The notes beneath the pieces are model-generated. The model was not told where the DNA came from. It saw only the letters and a program-made list of their open reading frames with translations, and searched no databases. Of a DNA stretch of 64,000 nt, positions 17,345-25,532 are shown one piece after another (position 1 is the stretch's first letter; each line of letters begins with the position of its first letter). This DNA comes from Verrucomicrobiaceae bacterium (GTDB taxonomy: Bacteria; Verrucomicrobiota; Verrucomicrobiia; Verrucomicrobiales; Verrucomicrobiaceae). The translations under genes and the position numbers were made by a program. The stretch spans positions 208,940 to 272,939 of the forward strand of contig JAIBCL010000008.1 in assembly GCA_019694165.1 (NCBI GenBank), written 5' to 3'.

Positions 17345-18668
17345 ACTGGCGGTGCTCGGGAAGGAAAAATTCATGGCAGAGGCGGTCCACCTGCAGCAGA
17401 CCTTCGCGCGTGAGGCGGATCTCGTCATCGCCCAGCTTCAGGAAGCCTTCCTCCTGCATCCGGCTCAGTTGCGGGGCGAAACGCGCGAGCACATCCTCGC
17501 CAAACTTCTGCTTGTAGTAGCCCGGCCTCGAGACTCCAAGCTTGAGCTTGAGGATGAACTCGCGCACGAAGCGTTCTTCGGCGCTGGTTTGATAGGCACG
17601 GAAGATGACGGACTTCCCGGCGTCGATGGCCTGCATGTACGGCCCCACATCGGCTTGGTTCTGATAATGCACGCCGCCGAAATGACCAAAGGACGCCACA
17701 CCGCAGGAGAGCAGGTCCGCACCGTCCCACAGGGAATCGCGATATACGAACCGGATGCGCTTGGGATCCTTCACCACCGTGTAGGCGCTGGTGACCGTGT
17801 AGCCGGCTTTCTCGAACTCATTGAACGCATGGTTCACCCACCGGCGCTTCGTCGGCCAGTCCGCCACGGGTGCGGTGACCTTGCCCTTGGCCTTCATCTG
17901 CTGGTAGATGCCGGTGTTGTAGGGCACTTCCATCTGGTAGATCGTGAGGGCGTCCGGCCCCAGTTCGACGGCCTTCGCCACGGCGGCCTTCCATTTCTCG
18001 TCCGTGTCATTCATCATGCCGGCGATGAGATCGATGTTGATGTGCTCGAAGCCGAGCGTGCGCGCAAAACGGAACGCGCGGTCCACCTCGCCGCTGCGAT
18101 GCGCGCGGCCGTTCGATTCGAGGATATGGTCGTCAAAGTGTTCGACACCGAGACTCAGGCGCGTGACGCCGATTCCGCGGATGCACTCGAGCTTCCGTTC
18201 ATTGAGCGTGCCCGGCTCGGCCTCGAAGGCCACTTCCTCGGCCTCGTCCCATGGCACCAGTTCCTTCATCCTTCCGGCCAGCTCCTCAAGCTGCGGCGTG
18301 GAGAGATACGAGGGCGTGCCGCCGCCGAAATACACGAAGTGCGCCTTGCGGCCGGCCAGATATGGCTTCGCCGCCAGCTCGGCCATCTCCTTCATGCCGG
18401 CGTGGATGTAGCCGCGGACTTCGGCCGCGTTCTTGTCGGTGTAAACCTTGTAGTAGCAGAAGTGGCAGCGCTTCCGGCAAAACGGGATGTGGAAGTAAAC
18501 GCCGAGCGGCACATCAGCGGGCGCGGGCCTTTGCAGCACGGTCTCCACCGCCGGCACTTGGTCCGGCTTCCAAAACGAAAACGGCGGATAGTTCGAGACA
18601 AAGTAGTTTCCGGCCTCGGTGGCTTCGGACTTCGGCGGTGTTTTCGGCTGATCGGCGGCTATGACCAT
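17328..18668 (-). CDS. HemN-like radical SAM protein (coproporphyrinogen III oxidase family)
   Basis: A 446-residue protein with the radical SAM cluster motif CRKRCHFC in VYFHIPFCRKRCHFCYYKVY, the 4Fe-4S/SAM site of the HemN group. Other family segments are VYFGGGTPSYL, GVTRLSLGVEHFDDHIL and HINIDLIAGM. The C-terminal HemN-like domain is present (EERFVREFILKLKLG, GLLQVDRLCHEFFL). The family includes true anaerobic coproporphyrinogen dehydrogenase, HemW heme chaperones and enzymes of other pathways, so heme synthesis cannot be assumed. It overlaps the DUF98 gene by 17 bp and follows nadE by 95 bp on the same strand. Confidence 0.85.
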   Translation of the reverse strand: MVIAADQPKTPPKSEATEAGNYFVSNYPPFSFWKPDQVPAVETVLQRPAPADVPLGVYFHIPFCRKRCHFCYYKVYTDKNAAEVRGYIHAGMKEMAELAAKPYLAGRKAHFVYFGGGTPSYLSTPQLEELAGRMKELVPWDEAEEVAFEAEPGTLNERKLECIRGIGVTRLSLGVEHFDDHILESNGRAHRSGEVDRAFRFARTLGFEHINIDLIAGMMNDTDEKWKAAVAKAVELGPDALTIYQMEVPYNTGIYQQMKAKGKVTAPVADWPTKRRWVNHAFNEFEKAGYTVTSAYTVVKDPKRIRFVYRDSLWDGADLLSCGVASFGHFGGVHYQNQADVGPYMQAIDAGKSVIFRAYQTSAEERFVREFILKLKLGVSRPGYYKQKFGEDVLARFAPQLSRMQEEGFLKLGDDEIRLTREGLLQVDRLCHEFFLPEHRQYARYT

Positions 18669-18763
18669 GCGGGGGGCGAGGATGAGTGGGCGGAACGCGC
18701 TTGTCTATCGGACTTAACGCCTCAAGCCGCGAATTCGTTGCGCGAGTTTCGGGCACGCACACT

Positions 18764-20374
18764 TCACGGCGTGAAGCGCTGCACGATGGGAATCCGCCGC
18801 CCGACGCCGAATGCCTTCGTCGTCACACGCAGTCCCGGAGCTGCCTGGTGGCGCTTCCATTCGTTCAGGTCGATCTTGCGGGCGATCCAGCGCACCGTCT
18901 CTTCGGCGAAGCCGCGTTCCGCCACCTCACGCACGGAGAGGTGCTGCTCCACGAGCAGCTCGAGGATCGCGTCGAGCACGTCGTAGGGCGGCAGCGTGTC
19001 CTGATCCTTTTGATCGGGCTTCAACTCGGCGCTCGGCGGCTTCTCGATGCTGGGCCACGGGATGATTTCCTTTTCGCGGTTGATCCAGCGCGCGACTTCA
19101 TAGACGCGCATCTTCGGCAGGTCGCTGATGACCGCGAGGCCGCCGCACATGTCGCCGTAGATCGTGCAATAGCCGACGGCCAGCTCGCTCTTGTTGCCGG
19201 TCGTGAGCAGCAGGTGGCCGAACTTGTTCGAGATCGACATCATGATCACGCCGCGAATGCGGGACTGCATGTTCTCCTCGGTCAAGTCCTCGGGCCTTCC
19301 GGCGAAGACGCCGCTCAATTGGTCCTTCAGCACGGCGAACACCGGCTCAATAGGGACCGTGTGACAGTGAATCCCGAGATTCCGCGCGAGATCGCGCGCA
19401 TCATCCTTGCTGCCTTCGCTCGAATAACGGCTCGGCATCGAAACGCCGGTCACGTTTTCCGGCCCGAGCGCCTCCGCCGCGATCACCGCCGTGAGCGCGG
19501 AGTCGATGCCGCCGCTCAGACCGATCACCGCCGATTTGAAGCCGCACTTCCGGATGTAATCCCGTGTTCCAAGCACGAGCGCTTGATATATCTGCTCCGT
19601 CTCCGAAGTCGTCTCGCGCAGGTTGTCATGCGCCACTCTCTCTACGAATCCCGGCAAACGCGTGCTCACTGATCCATCTTGATTGATGACCACCGAATGC
19701 CCGTCGAAGACGAGCTGATCGTTGCCGCCAACCGCATTGCAGTAGGCGATGGGCACGCGGAGTTCGCGCGCGACGGCGCACATCATCGCCTCGCGCACGC
19801 CCGGCTTGCCCGCGTGGAACGGCGACGCGCTGAGATTGATGAGCAGGTCTATCCCCTGCCCTGCCAGAATGTCCGGCGGCGACACATGATAGAGCGGTCG
19901 CGGCAGATACTCGTCCGTCCAGATGTCCTCGCAGACCGTGATGCCGAGCCTCAGGCCGCTCACTACCACCGGCGACACTTCATCCGCCGGTTCAAAGTAG
20001 CGCGCCTCATCGAAGACATCGTAGGTCGGCAGCAGCGACTTGTGGCGCACGGCGACGACTCCGCCTCCACGCAGCACCGCCGCGGCATTGCGGAAGGGCT
20101 TGCCCCGCTCCTTTGTGTTGTGTTCGACAAAGCCGGCGATCAGCGGCACCTCGCCGGTTTCGCGGGCGAGTTCCTGGATCACCTCCTCGCTGCGGCGCAC
20201 GAAGCCCGAGCGGAAAACCAGATCGCGCGGCGGATAGCCGGTCACCGCCAGCTCGGGCGTGAGCACCAGCTCCGCACCGTCGGCTACGAGGTTCCTGTAG
20301 GCGTCGAGGATCAGGCGCTTGTTGCCTTCAAAGTCGCCCACCGTGGTATTGATCTGTGCCAGTCCGATTCGCAT
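18764..20374 (-). CDS. nadE: Glutamine-dependent NAD+ synthetase
   Basis: A 536-residue two-domain enzyme that amidates nicotinic acid adenine dinucleotide, the last step of NAD synthesis. The N-terminal nitrilase-type glutaminase has the Glu-Lys-Cys triad in LTPELAVTGYPPRDL, RHKSLLPTYDVFDE and GITVCEDIWTDEY. The C-terminal synthetase has the ATP-binding P-loop GLSGGIDSALTAV and LTTGNKSELAVGYCT. The ATG at 20374 (MRIGLAQINTTVGDFEGN) starts the first domain and lies 5 bp after the CPBP protease stop. Longer upstream starts would overlap that gene. Confidence 0.95.
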   Translation of the reverse strand: MRIGLAQINTTVGDFEGNKRLILDAYRNLVADGAELVLTPELAVTGYPPRDLVFRSGFVRRSEEVIQELARETGEVPLIAGFVEHNTKERGKPFRNAAAVLRGGGVVAVRHKSLLPTYDVFDEARYFEPADEVSPVVVSGLRLGITVCEDIWTDEYLPRPLYHVSPPDILAGQGIDLLINLSASPFHAGKPGVREAMMCAVARELRVPIAYCNAVGGNDQLVFDGHSVVINQDGSVSTRLPGFVERVAHDNLRETTSETEQIYQALVLGTRDYIRKCGFKSAVIGLSGGIDSALTAVIAAEALGPENVTGVSMPSRYSSEGSKDDARDLARNLGIHCHTVPIEPVFAVLKDQLSGVFAGRPEDLTEENMQSRIRGVIMMSISNKFGHLLLTTGNKSELAVGYCTIYGDMCGGLAVISDLPKMRVYEVARWINREKEIIPWPSIEKPPSAELKPDQKDQDTLPPYDVLDAILELLVEQHLSVREVAERGFAEETVRWIARKIDLNEWKRHQAAPGLRVTTKAFGVGRRIPIVQRFTP

Positions 20375-20379
20375 CACGC

Positions 20380-21156
20380 TCACCAAAAGCCCCATTGCCG
20401 CGTCTGCAAGACATAGATGCCCAGGATCAGATTTCCCACGGCGTGCATCAGGACGCACGCGCCGAGGCTCCTTGTCCGCACCGCCAGCACGTATGTCAGC
20501 ACTCCCCAGACAAACGCCGCGGGCCAGTCGGGCCGGTTGTGAATGAAGGTCACCGCCAGCGTGGTGACGACGAAACTGATCCAGTGATGCGCGCCGAAGG
20601 CCACCCGCCGCCACTCCGTCTGACGCAGCTCCGCCACGACGTAGCGCATCAAAAAGCCACGCCAGAAAATCTCCTCCACCAGCGGCACCACCACGACCAT
20701 GCGCACGAAGCGCATCGCTACCGACGCCGCCTTGCCGGCCGGATGTGAATCGAGCAGCGTCGGATCAAAACCGTCGTACCGATCACTCCACTTCAGCCAC
20801 TCCCACCATGCCGGAAAATGGAATGTCGGGGCCGTGGGATCGCCGCCCTGATGCCGGAGCAACACAATCCCAGGCGCGATCCATGCAGTGATGCCGATCA
20901 CACCGAACAAGAACGCCACACCCGGCGATCGCCACGGTGCCAGCGTGTAGTTCCTCCGCCACCAGAGCAACAGTGCACCACACACGATCGTCTGCACCGG
21001 ATACACCCAGTGCTCCGGCCCGCGCTGATACCACGGCAGCGCCGCATTCTCGATGCGAAACCAGCCCGGCACCGCCATGAACAGCGAGAACACAACGAGC
21101 GGGGCCACATGAGCGGCGAGCGCGTTGTCTCTCAAGTTGCGAAGGCTGGCGGACAC
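20380..21156 (-). CDS. CPBP-family intramembrane metalloprotease, exosortase-associated type
   Basis: A 258-residue polytopic membrane protein of the CAAX protease/bacteriocin-processing family. The catalytic signature is [18 protein letters not shown] (EExxWR). The following FIHNRPDW and the C-terminal HAVGNLILG supply the metal-binding histidines and asparagine. This short form resembles the CAAX-like proteases found with PEP-CTERM/exosortase systems, which fits the two PEP-CTERM proteins in the window. No exosortase is visible here. The gene is the first of a minus-strand series and ends 5 bp before nadE, so the two are probably co-transcribed. Confidence 0.8.
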   Translation of the reverse strand: MSASLRNLRDNALAAHVAPLVVFSLFMAVPGWFRIENAALPWYQRGPEHWVYPVQTIVCGALLLWWRRNYTLAPWRSPGVAFLFGVIGITAWIAPGIVLLRHQGGDPTAPTFHFPAWWEWLKWSDRYDGFDPTLLDSHPAGKAASVAMRFVRMVVVVPLVEEIFWRGFLMRYVVAELRQTEWRRVAFGAHHWISFVVTTLAVTFIHNRPDWPAAFVWGVLTYVLAVRTRSLGACVLMHAVGNLILGIYVLQTRQWGFW

Positions 21157-21266
21157 GCGCCGATCTTAGCGGCACTTTCCTGTCACACACGGCAAAAGTG
21201 AGGTACCGGCCGGCCCCCTGCCTGGGGTTGCCAAACGCTCATTGCGCCCCAAAATCACCGCCACTC

Positions 21267-21935
21267 ATGAAACTCACCCTGCTCATCACCGCCCTGCTTT
21301 CCCTGAATGCCATCGCCGAGGACACCTGGACGATCCTCTTCGACGGCAAGACCCTCAGCGGCTGGGAACGCCACAGCGGCACCGCCGAATATCGCGTCGA
21401 AGAAGGTGCCATCGTCGGCAAGACCGTCGCTGGCACCGGCAACAGCTTCCTCTGCACTACGAAGAAGTACGCCGACTTCATTTTTGAAGCCGAATTCAAG
21501 GTCGATCCCTCGATGAACTCCGGCATCCAGTTCCGCAGCGCCTACTACGACAAAGACACCGAAGTCCAGATCGCCGGCAAACCGAAGAAGTTCCCCGCCG
21601 ACCGCGTGCATGGCTACCAGTTTGAGATCGACCCCAGCGCGCGCGCCTACACCGGCGGCGTCTATGACGAAGCACGCCGCGGCTGGCTCTTCGATTTGAA
21701 AAACAACGAGGCCGCGCGCAAAGCCTTCAAGCAGGGCGAATGGAACAAGGCCCGCATCGAATGCCGCGGCAGCAGCATCAAGACCTTCATCAACGGCGTC
21801 CCCGCTGCCGACTTCAGCGATGATCTCACCAAAGAAGGCGTCATCGCCCTCCAAGTCCACGGCATCGGCAAGAAAACCGAAGCCGCCGGCAAGGAAGTGA
21901 GCTGGAAGAACATCCGCATTCAGGAACTGAAGTGA
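21267..21935 (+). CDS. DUF1080 (3-keto-disaccharide hydrolase-like) exported protein
   Basis: A 222-residue protein with a signal peptide ([18 protein letters not shown]) and one DUF1080 concanavalin-like domain. Family landmarks are [59 protein letters not shown] and [19 protein letters not shown]. This family binds or hydrolyses glycans in PVC bacteria. The ATG at 21267 starts the signal; the frame is open upstream without likeness. It is followed on the same strand by a possible small ORF and the DUF6797 gene. A second DUF1080 gene lies at 37539-38243. Confidence 0.85.
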   Translation: MKLTLLITALLSLNAIAEDTWTILFDGKTLSGWERHSGTAEYRVEEGAIVGKTVAGTGNSFLCTTKKYADFIFEAEFKVDPSMNSGIQFRSAYYDKDTEVQIAGKPKKFPADRVHGYQFEIDPSARAYTGGVYDEARRGWLFDLKNNEAARKAFKQGEWNKARIECRGSSIKTFINGVPAADFSDDLTKEGVIALQVHGIGKKTEAAGKEVSWKNIRIQELK

Positions 21936-22144
21936 GTTTGCCGCTCGTGGCCGGCAAAACGCTCGCCGGCTTTGGCTCCACCCTCCACGCCACCCCCGGC
22001 ACCAGCCTGCTCTTCACCGACGCCGGGATCCCGGTCAGCATCGTTGCATGGCTAACCCTGTCACCTCGGCTCATGCAGCAGCATTACCTTTCCCTCCGCA
22101 TTGGCAATCCGAATCTGCTTCTGGATGGAGCCGCGTTGGAATGA
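21932..22144 (+). CDS. Possible small ORF coupled to both neighbours
   Basis: A 70-codon frame starts with GTG overlapping the stop of the DUF1080 gene (GTGA at 21932-21935). It ends with a TGA overlapping the ATG of the next gene (ATGA at 22141-22144). The first 35 or so codons strongly favour G or C in the third position, as real genes here do. The later codons are more mixed. The predicted peptide matches no family I recognise and has no clear Shine-Dalgarno site. It may be a real small protein or simply an open frame in the 205-bp gap. Confidence 0.3.
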   Translation: MSLPLVAGKTLAGFGSTLHATPGTSLLFTDAGIPVSIVAWLTLSPRLMQQHYLSLRIGNPNLLLDGAALE

Positions 22145-24474
22145 AAGCCGCACTCACACTCATCTTCTTCGCGCTCGGCTCGCTCGTTCGTGGGGTCGAG
22201 GCACCGCCGGAGGAAGATCCGACGGTGAAACAGCGCGGGCCGTTTTACTCGGGGTGCATCCGGTGGCGCAGCGATGAGGATGTGATCGGCTACAAGGGGA
22301 TCGTCATCACGCTGGGCAAGAATGCGGATGCGTTTGTTTGTTACGACTCGGAGTTGGTGCGGATGTCGCTTGGCTGGGTCACGGACGGGAAGCGATTTGG
22401 GCTCACCGTGCCGCGTTTCAACTCACCGCCGCCGAAGGTGGCGGGCACGGTGATCTTTGGCACGGCGAAGACCCCGGGCTGGGCGAGCGATGGCACCTTC
22501 GCTGACCCACGCGAGGGCAAACGCGGGCCGCTTCCGAGGGATTGGGCGCATCACAAGGGGCTGTATGTTCATGGCAAACAGGTCGTGCTGAACTATTCGG
22601 TGGGCGCGGTGGATGTGCTGGAGTTGCCGGGGTTTGAGCGCGTGGAGAAGTGGCCGGTGTTTACACGCACGATTCAAACAGCGACCGATGCGAAGGAACT
22701 CGCACTCACGGTGATGCATGTCCAAGGCGCGGTGCTGGAGCCGATGGAGTCTGGCGTGATCGTGCGCAATCCGACGAGCGGAGAGACTTTCCTCGCGGCT
22801 TGTGAAGGCGGCATCGGCGCGACGTGGGATGCGCGCGCGGGTTCGGTGACATTGAAGCTGGCGTCGGTGGTGGCGAATCAACCGATTCGGATCGACATCG
22901 CGGCGCTTGGCAAAACCAACGAGGCACCGAACGAAGCGCTCGCGCTGTCGCCGATGATCACCGATTTGCGCCCGCTCACTCGCGGCGGTGCGCCGCTCTG
23001 GCCGCAGCCGGTGATCACGAAGGGCGAGCGTGCGAAGGACGACGCGGCCTATGTCGTGGATCGCATCACCGAGCCTGTGAAGAATCCGTGGAAGGCCGAC
23101 ACCCTCTTCGGTGGCTTTGATTTCTTCGCCGATGGTCGCGCCGCCGTGTGCACCGCGCAGGGCGAGGTGTGGGTGGTGTCCGGGATTGATGACCAACTCG
23201 ACAAACTCGAATGGCGACGTTTTGCCAGCGGACTCTTCCAGCCGCTCGGCCTGCGCATCGTGCGCAATGAAGTCTATGTGATGGGCCGCGATCAGATCAC
23301 ACGCCTGCGCGATCTGAATGGCGATGGCGAGGCCGACAGCTACGAGAACTTCAACAACGACACGATCCTCTCCACCAACGCCGCCGACTACAACCTTGAC
23401 CTGCAGACCGACAGCGCGGGCAATTTCTATTTTGGCAAAGCGACGCCGTGGCTGCCGGACATCACCACGCCGCATCAGGGCGTGCTCTTCAAAGTATCGC
23501 CCGATGGTTCGAAGTCCGAGATCATCGCGACCGGACTGCGTGTGCCAAACGGTGTCACCATCGGTCCGCACGATGAGATTGCCGTGAGCGATCAGCAGGG
23601 CCACTGGCAGCCATCGAGCAAACTCGACATCATTCATCCCGGCGGTTTCTACGGCATGATGCCCTCCGCGCAGCATGAGATCGCGATGACGTGGAATGAT
23701 CAAGTCATCAACGTGAACCCCAGCGACCCCGCCGTGCGCAGGCAGCTCGGCTTCATCGGTTACGGCCCGAAGAATCCCGTGCCGAAGGGTTATGAACGAC
23801 CGCTCGCGTGGTTGCCGTGGTCAGTGGACAATTCCAGCGGCGCACCCTTCTGGGCGGTGACAGACAAGTGGGGGCCGCTCAGCCAGCAGCTCCTTTTCAC
23901 CAGCTACGGACGCTGCGCGCTCTTCGCCACACTGCGCCACAAGGTCGGCGATCTCGAACAAGCCGCGATGGTGCCGATGAGCCTGCCCTTTGACACCGGC
24001 ATCATGCGCGGACGAGTGCATCCGTTGGACAAGCAAGTCTATGTCGCTGGACTCCGCGGCTGGCTCACCACTGCGCAACGCGCAGGCGGACTCTTCCGCG
24101 TGCGCTACACCGGCAAGCCCGCCGATCTGCCCATCGATTTCACGGTGAAGACAAGCGGCATCGAACTGCGCTTCTCCGATCCGCTCGATCCACAAAGCAC
24201 CGCCGACCTCACCAACTTCAAAGCCGAGCGCTGGAACTACTTCTACAGCGGCAACTACTACTCCGCCGAATACTCCGTCATCCATCCGAAAGACCCGAAG
24301 CACGACGTTCTCGCCATCCAGTCCGCCAAACTCTCCACCGACGCGCGCACCCTAACGCTCGACATCGCCGACATGCGCAAAAGCCACCAACTCCAGCTCA
24401 ATCTCAAACTTCGCTGCGCCGATGGAAGAGCGATTGAACGCGTGATGTATCTCACTGTGCCGGTGCTGGAGTGA
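22141..24474 (+). CDS. DUF6797-type exported protein with beta-propeller (sorbosone dehydrogenase-like)
   Basis: A 777-residue protein with a signal peptide ([21 protein letters not shown]). The N-terminal half resembles the DUF6797 module of Verrucomicrobia and Planctomycetes: GPFYSGCIRWRSDEDVIGYK, ALVVCYDSE-like strands and HHKGLYVHGKQVVLNY. The second half resembles a PQQ/NHL-type propeller: FGGFDFFADGRAAVCTAQGE, GNFYFGKATPWLPD, LRVPNGVTIGPHDEIAVSD. The usual partner cytochrome c motif CxxCH is absent. It is probably periplasmic and could oxidise sugars, but the activity is unproven. Its last 58 codons recur as a remnant at 25239-25437. Confidence 0.78.
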   Translation: MKAALTLIFFALGSLVRGVEAPPEEDPTVKQRGPFYSGCIRWRSDEDVIGYKGIVITLGKNADAFVCYDSELVRMSLGWVTDGKRFGLTVPRFNSPPPKVAGTVIFGTAKTPGWASDGTFADPREGKRGPLPRDWAHHKGLYVHGKQVVLNYSVGAVDVLELPGFERVEKWPVFTRTIQTATDAKELALTVMHVQGAVLEPMESGVIVRNPTSGETFLAACEGGIGATWDARAGSVTLKLASVVANQPIRIDIAALGKTNEAPNEALALSPMITDLRPLTRGGAPLWPQPVITKGERAKDDAAYVVDRITEPVKNPWKADTLFGGFDFFADGRAAVCTAQGEVWVVSGIDDQLDKLEWRRFASGLFQPLGLRIVRNEVYVMGRDQITRLRDLNGDGEADSYENFNNDTILSTNAADYNLDLQTDSAGNFYFGKATPWLPDITTPHQGVLFKVSPDGSKSEIIATGLRVPNGVTIGPHDEIAVSDQQGHWQPSSKLDIIHPGGFYGMMPSAQHEIAMTWNDQVINVNPSDPAVRRQLGFIGYGPKNPVPKGYERPLAWLPWSVDNSSGAPFWAVTDKWGPLSQQLLFTSYGRCALFATLRHKVGDLEQAAMVPMSLPFDTGIMRGRVHPLDKQVYVAGLRGWLTTAQRAGGLFRVRYTGKPADLPIDFTVKTSGIELRFSDPLDPQSTADLTNFKAERWNYFYSGNYYSAEYSVIHPKDPKHDVLAIQSAKLSTDARTLTLDIADMRKSHQLQLNLKLRCADGRAIERVMYLTVPVLE

Positions 24475-24512
24475 TGTGCCATCCTCGTCACTCCACCACG
24501 AGGGCGACGCGA

Positions 24513-24854
24513 TCAGCCACCCCGATTCACACGCACCAACAGGCCTTTCAACTCCGTCAAGCCTTCGAGTTGGACGTGAATGTTTGCTGCCAAAGCAGCA
24601 AAATCAGGATTGTCCGTGCAGACAATGATGCCCTCGTGGTCGGGTCTGATGCGATGGCGCCGGATGAAGTCCTTGCGATTGTGCGTGAGCACAGCCCGAC
24701 CCACCTGGCAGGCGAACTCCAGCACCTCTTCATCCGGGATGCCTTCGTTGGCCTTGCCTGCATCGCGTGTGGTCAGCACGTCATGGCCTCGCAGCCTCAG
24801 CGCCTCCACCACAGGCAGCGGGAAGTTCTCGTTGGAATACAGTCGCGCGATCAT
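24513..24854 (-). CDS. DUF5615-family PIN-like toxin
   Basis: A 113-residue protein of the PIN-like DUF5615 family, putative ribonuclease toxins. Recognisable segments are LYSNENFPLPVVEALRLRGH, DAGKANEGIPDEEVLEFA and AVLTHNRKDFIRRH. The acidic residue normally found before the first ENF is Asn here. The start ATG (24854-24852) overlaps the stop of the upstream DUF433 gene by four bases, the usual antitoxin-first coupled order. The pair lies between the 3' end of the DUF6797 gene and a second copy of that end. Confidence 0.85.
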   Translation of the reverse strand: MIARLYSNENFPLPVVEALRLRGHDVLTTRDAGKANEGIPDEEVLEFACQVGRAVLTHNRKDFIRRHRIRPDHEGIIVCTDNPDFAALAANIHVQLEGLTELKGLLVRVNRGG

Positions 24855-25186
24855 GAGTCATCCCCGTTGGCGGCGATCTCACGGTCCATCTCGTCACGAT
24901 GACTGCGGGCGTAATTCCAGGCATTGGCGAGGTCTTCGGCGGTCAGACTCGGATACGCTGCCAGCAGCTCAGCATCGGTCCTGCCGCCACGGCGCAGCGA
25001 CTCCAGCAGCCACACTGGAATGCGAGTGCGCACGATCCGGGCTGATCCGCCGCAGACACGGTCATTGAAATCGATTCCAGGATGCGCATCCACCACCTCC
25101 AGCGCGACCACTGCCTGCAAACGCATCTGATCCCCTTTGGGCAGGAGCAGTGCGGCATCACGGATGGCATCAAAACTGGCGGTCAT
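24851..25186 (-). CDS. DUF433-family antitoxin
   Basis: A 111-residue protein. Its C-terminal part is the DUF433 domain: HPGIDFNDRVCGGSARIVRT, IPVWLLESLRRGGRTDAELL and YPSLTAEDLANAWNYARSH. DUF433 proteins are winged/helix-turn-helix-like antitoxins that pair with DUF5615 toxins. The N-terminal 30 residues are helical and unclassified. The four-base overlap with the downstream toxin indicates a coupled operon that is probably autoregulated. Confidence 0.85.
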   Translation of the reverse strand: MTASFDAIRDAALLLPKGDQMRLQAVVALEVVDAHPGIDFNDRVCGGSARIVRTRIPVWLLESLRRGGRTDAELLAAYPSLTAEDLANAWNYARSHRDEMDREIAANGDDS

Positions 25187-25238
25187 GGGTGGAGATTAGC
25201 ACATAGACGCGAACTGGGGAAAATGTTTCATGGCACCA

Positions 25239-25437
25239 GAAGCACGACGTCCTCACCATCCAGTCCGCCAAGCTCTCCCCCGACGCGCGCACGCTCACGC
25301 TCGACATCGCCGACATGCGCAAGAGCCAGCAACTCCAGCTCAACCTCAAGCTCCGAGCCGCCGACGGGAGAACGATTGAGCGGGTGACGTATCTCACCGT
25401 GCCGGTGCTCGCGCCGCTCAAGTCGCAGGCGAATTGA
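25239..25437 (+). pseudogene. Truncated second copy of the 3' end of the DUF6797 gene
   Basis: From 25239 the plus strand reads in frame as KHDVLTIQSAKLSPDARTLT and onward to a TGA at 25435-25437. It is closely related to the last 58 codons of the gene at 22141-24474 (24297-24471). By eye about 85 percent of bases match, and most differences are at third codon positions. The start of the gene is missing; homology begins abruptly near 25239, about 50 bp upstream of the DUF433 start codon on the opposite strand. The remnant ends with eight codons (PLKSQAN and stop) not present in the intact gene. It is probably what is left of a tandem paralogue. Confidence 0.8.
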
Positions 25438-25532
25438 GCCTGTGGGTTCCGCGACGTGGTTGGCGGAATTGCGTGAGGCGGCAATGTTGAGCGTTGATGC
25501 GCTGTGGCTGAACTGCGGCGTTGCGCGGGATA

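Noticed and set aside
17352..18986. Plus-strand open frame of 544 codons across the HemN-like gene
   Set aside because: It is antisense to a clear radical SAM gene and encodes a His/Arg/Leu-rich product without domains.
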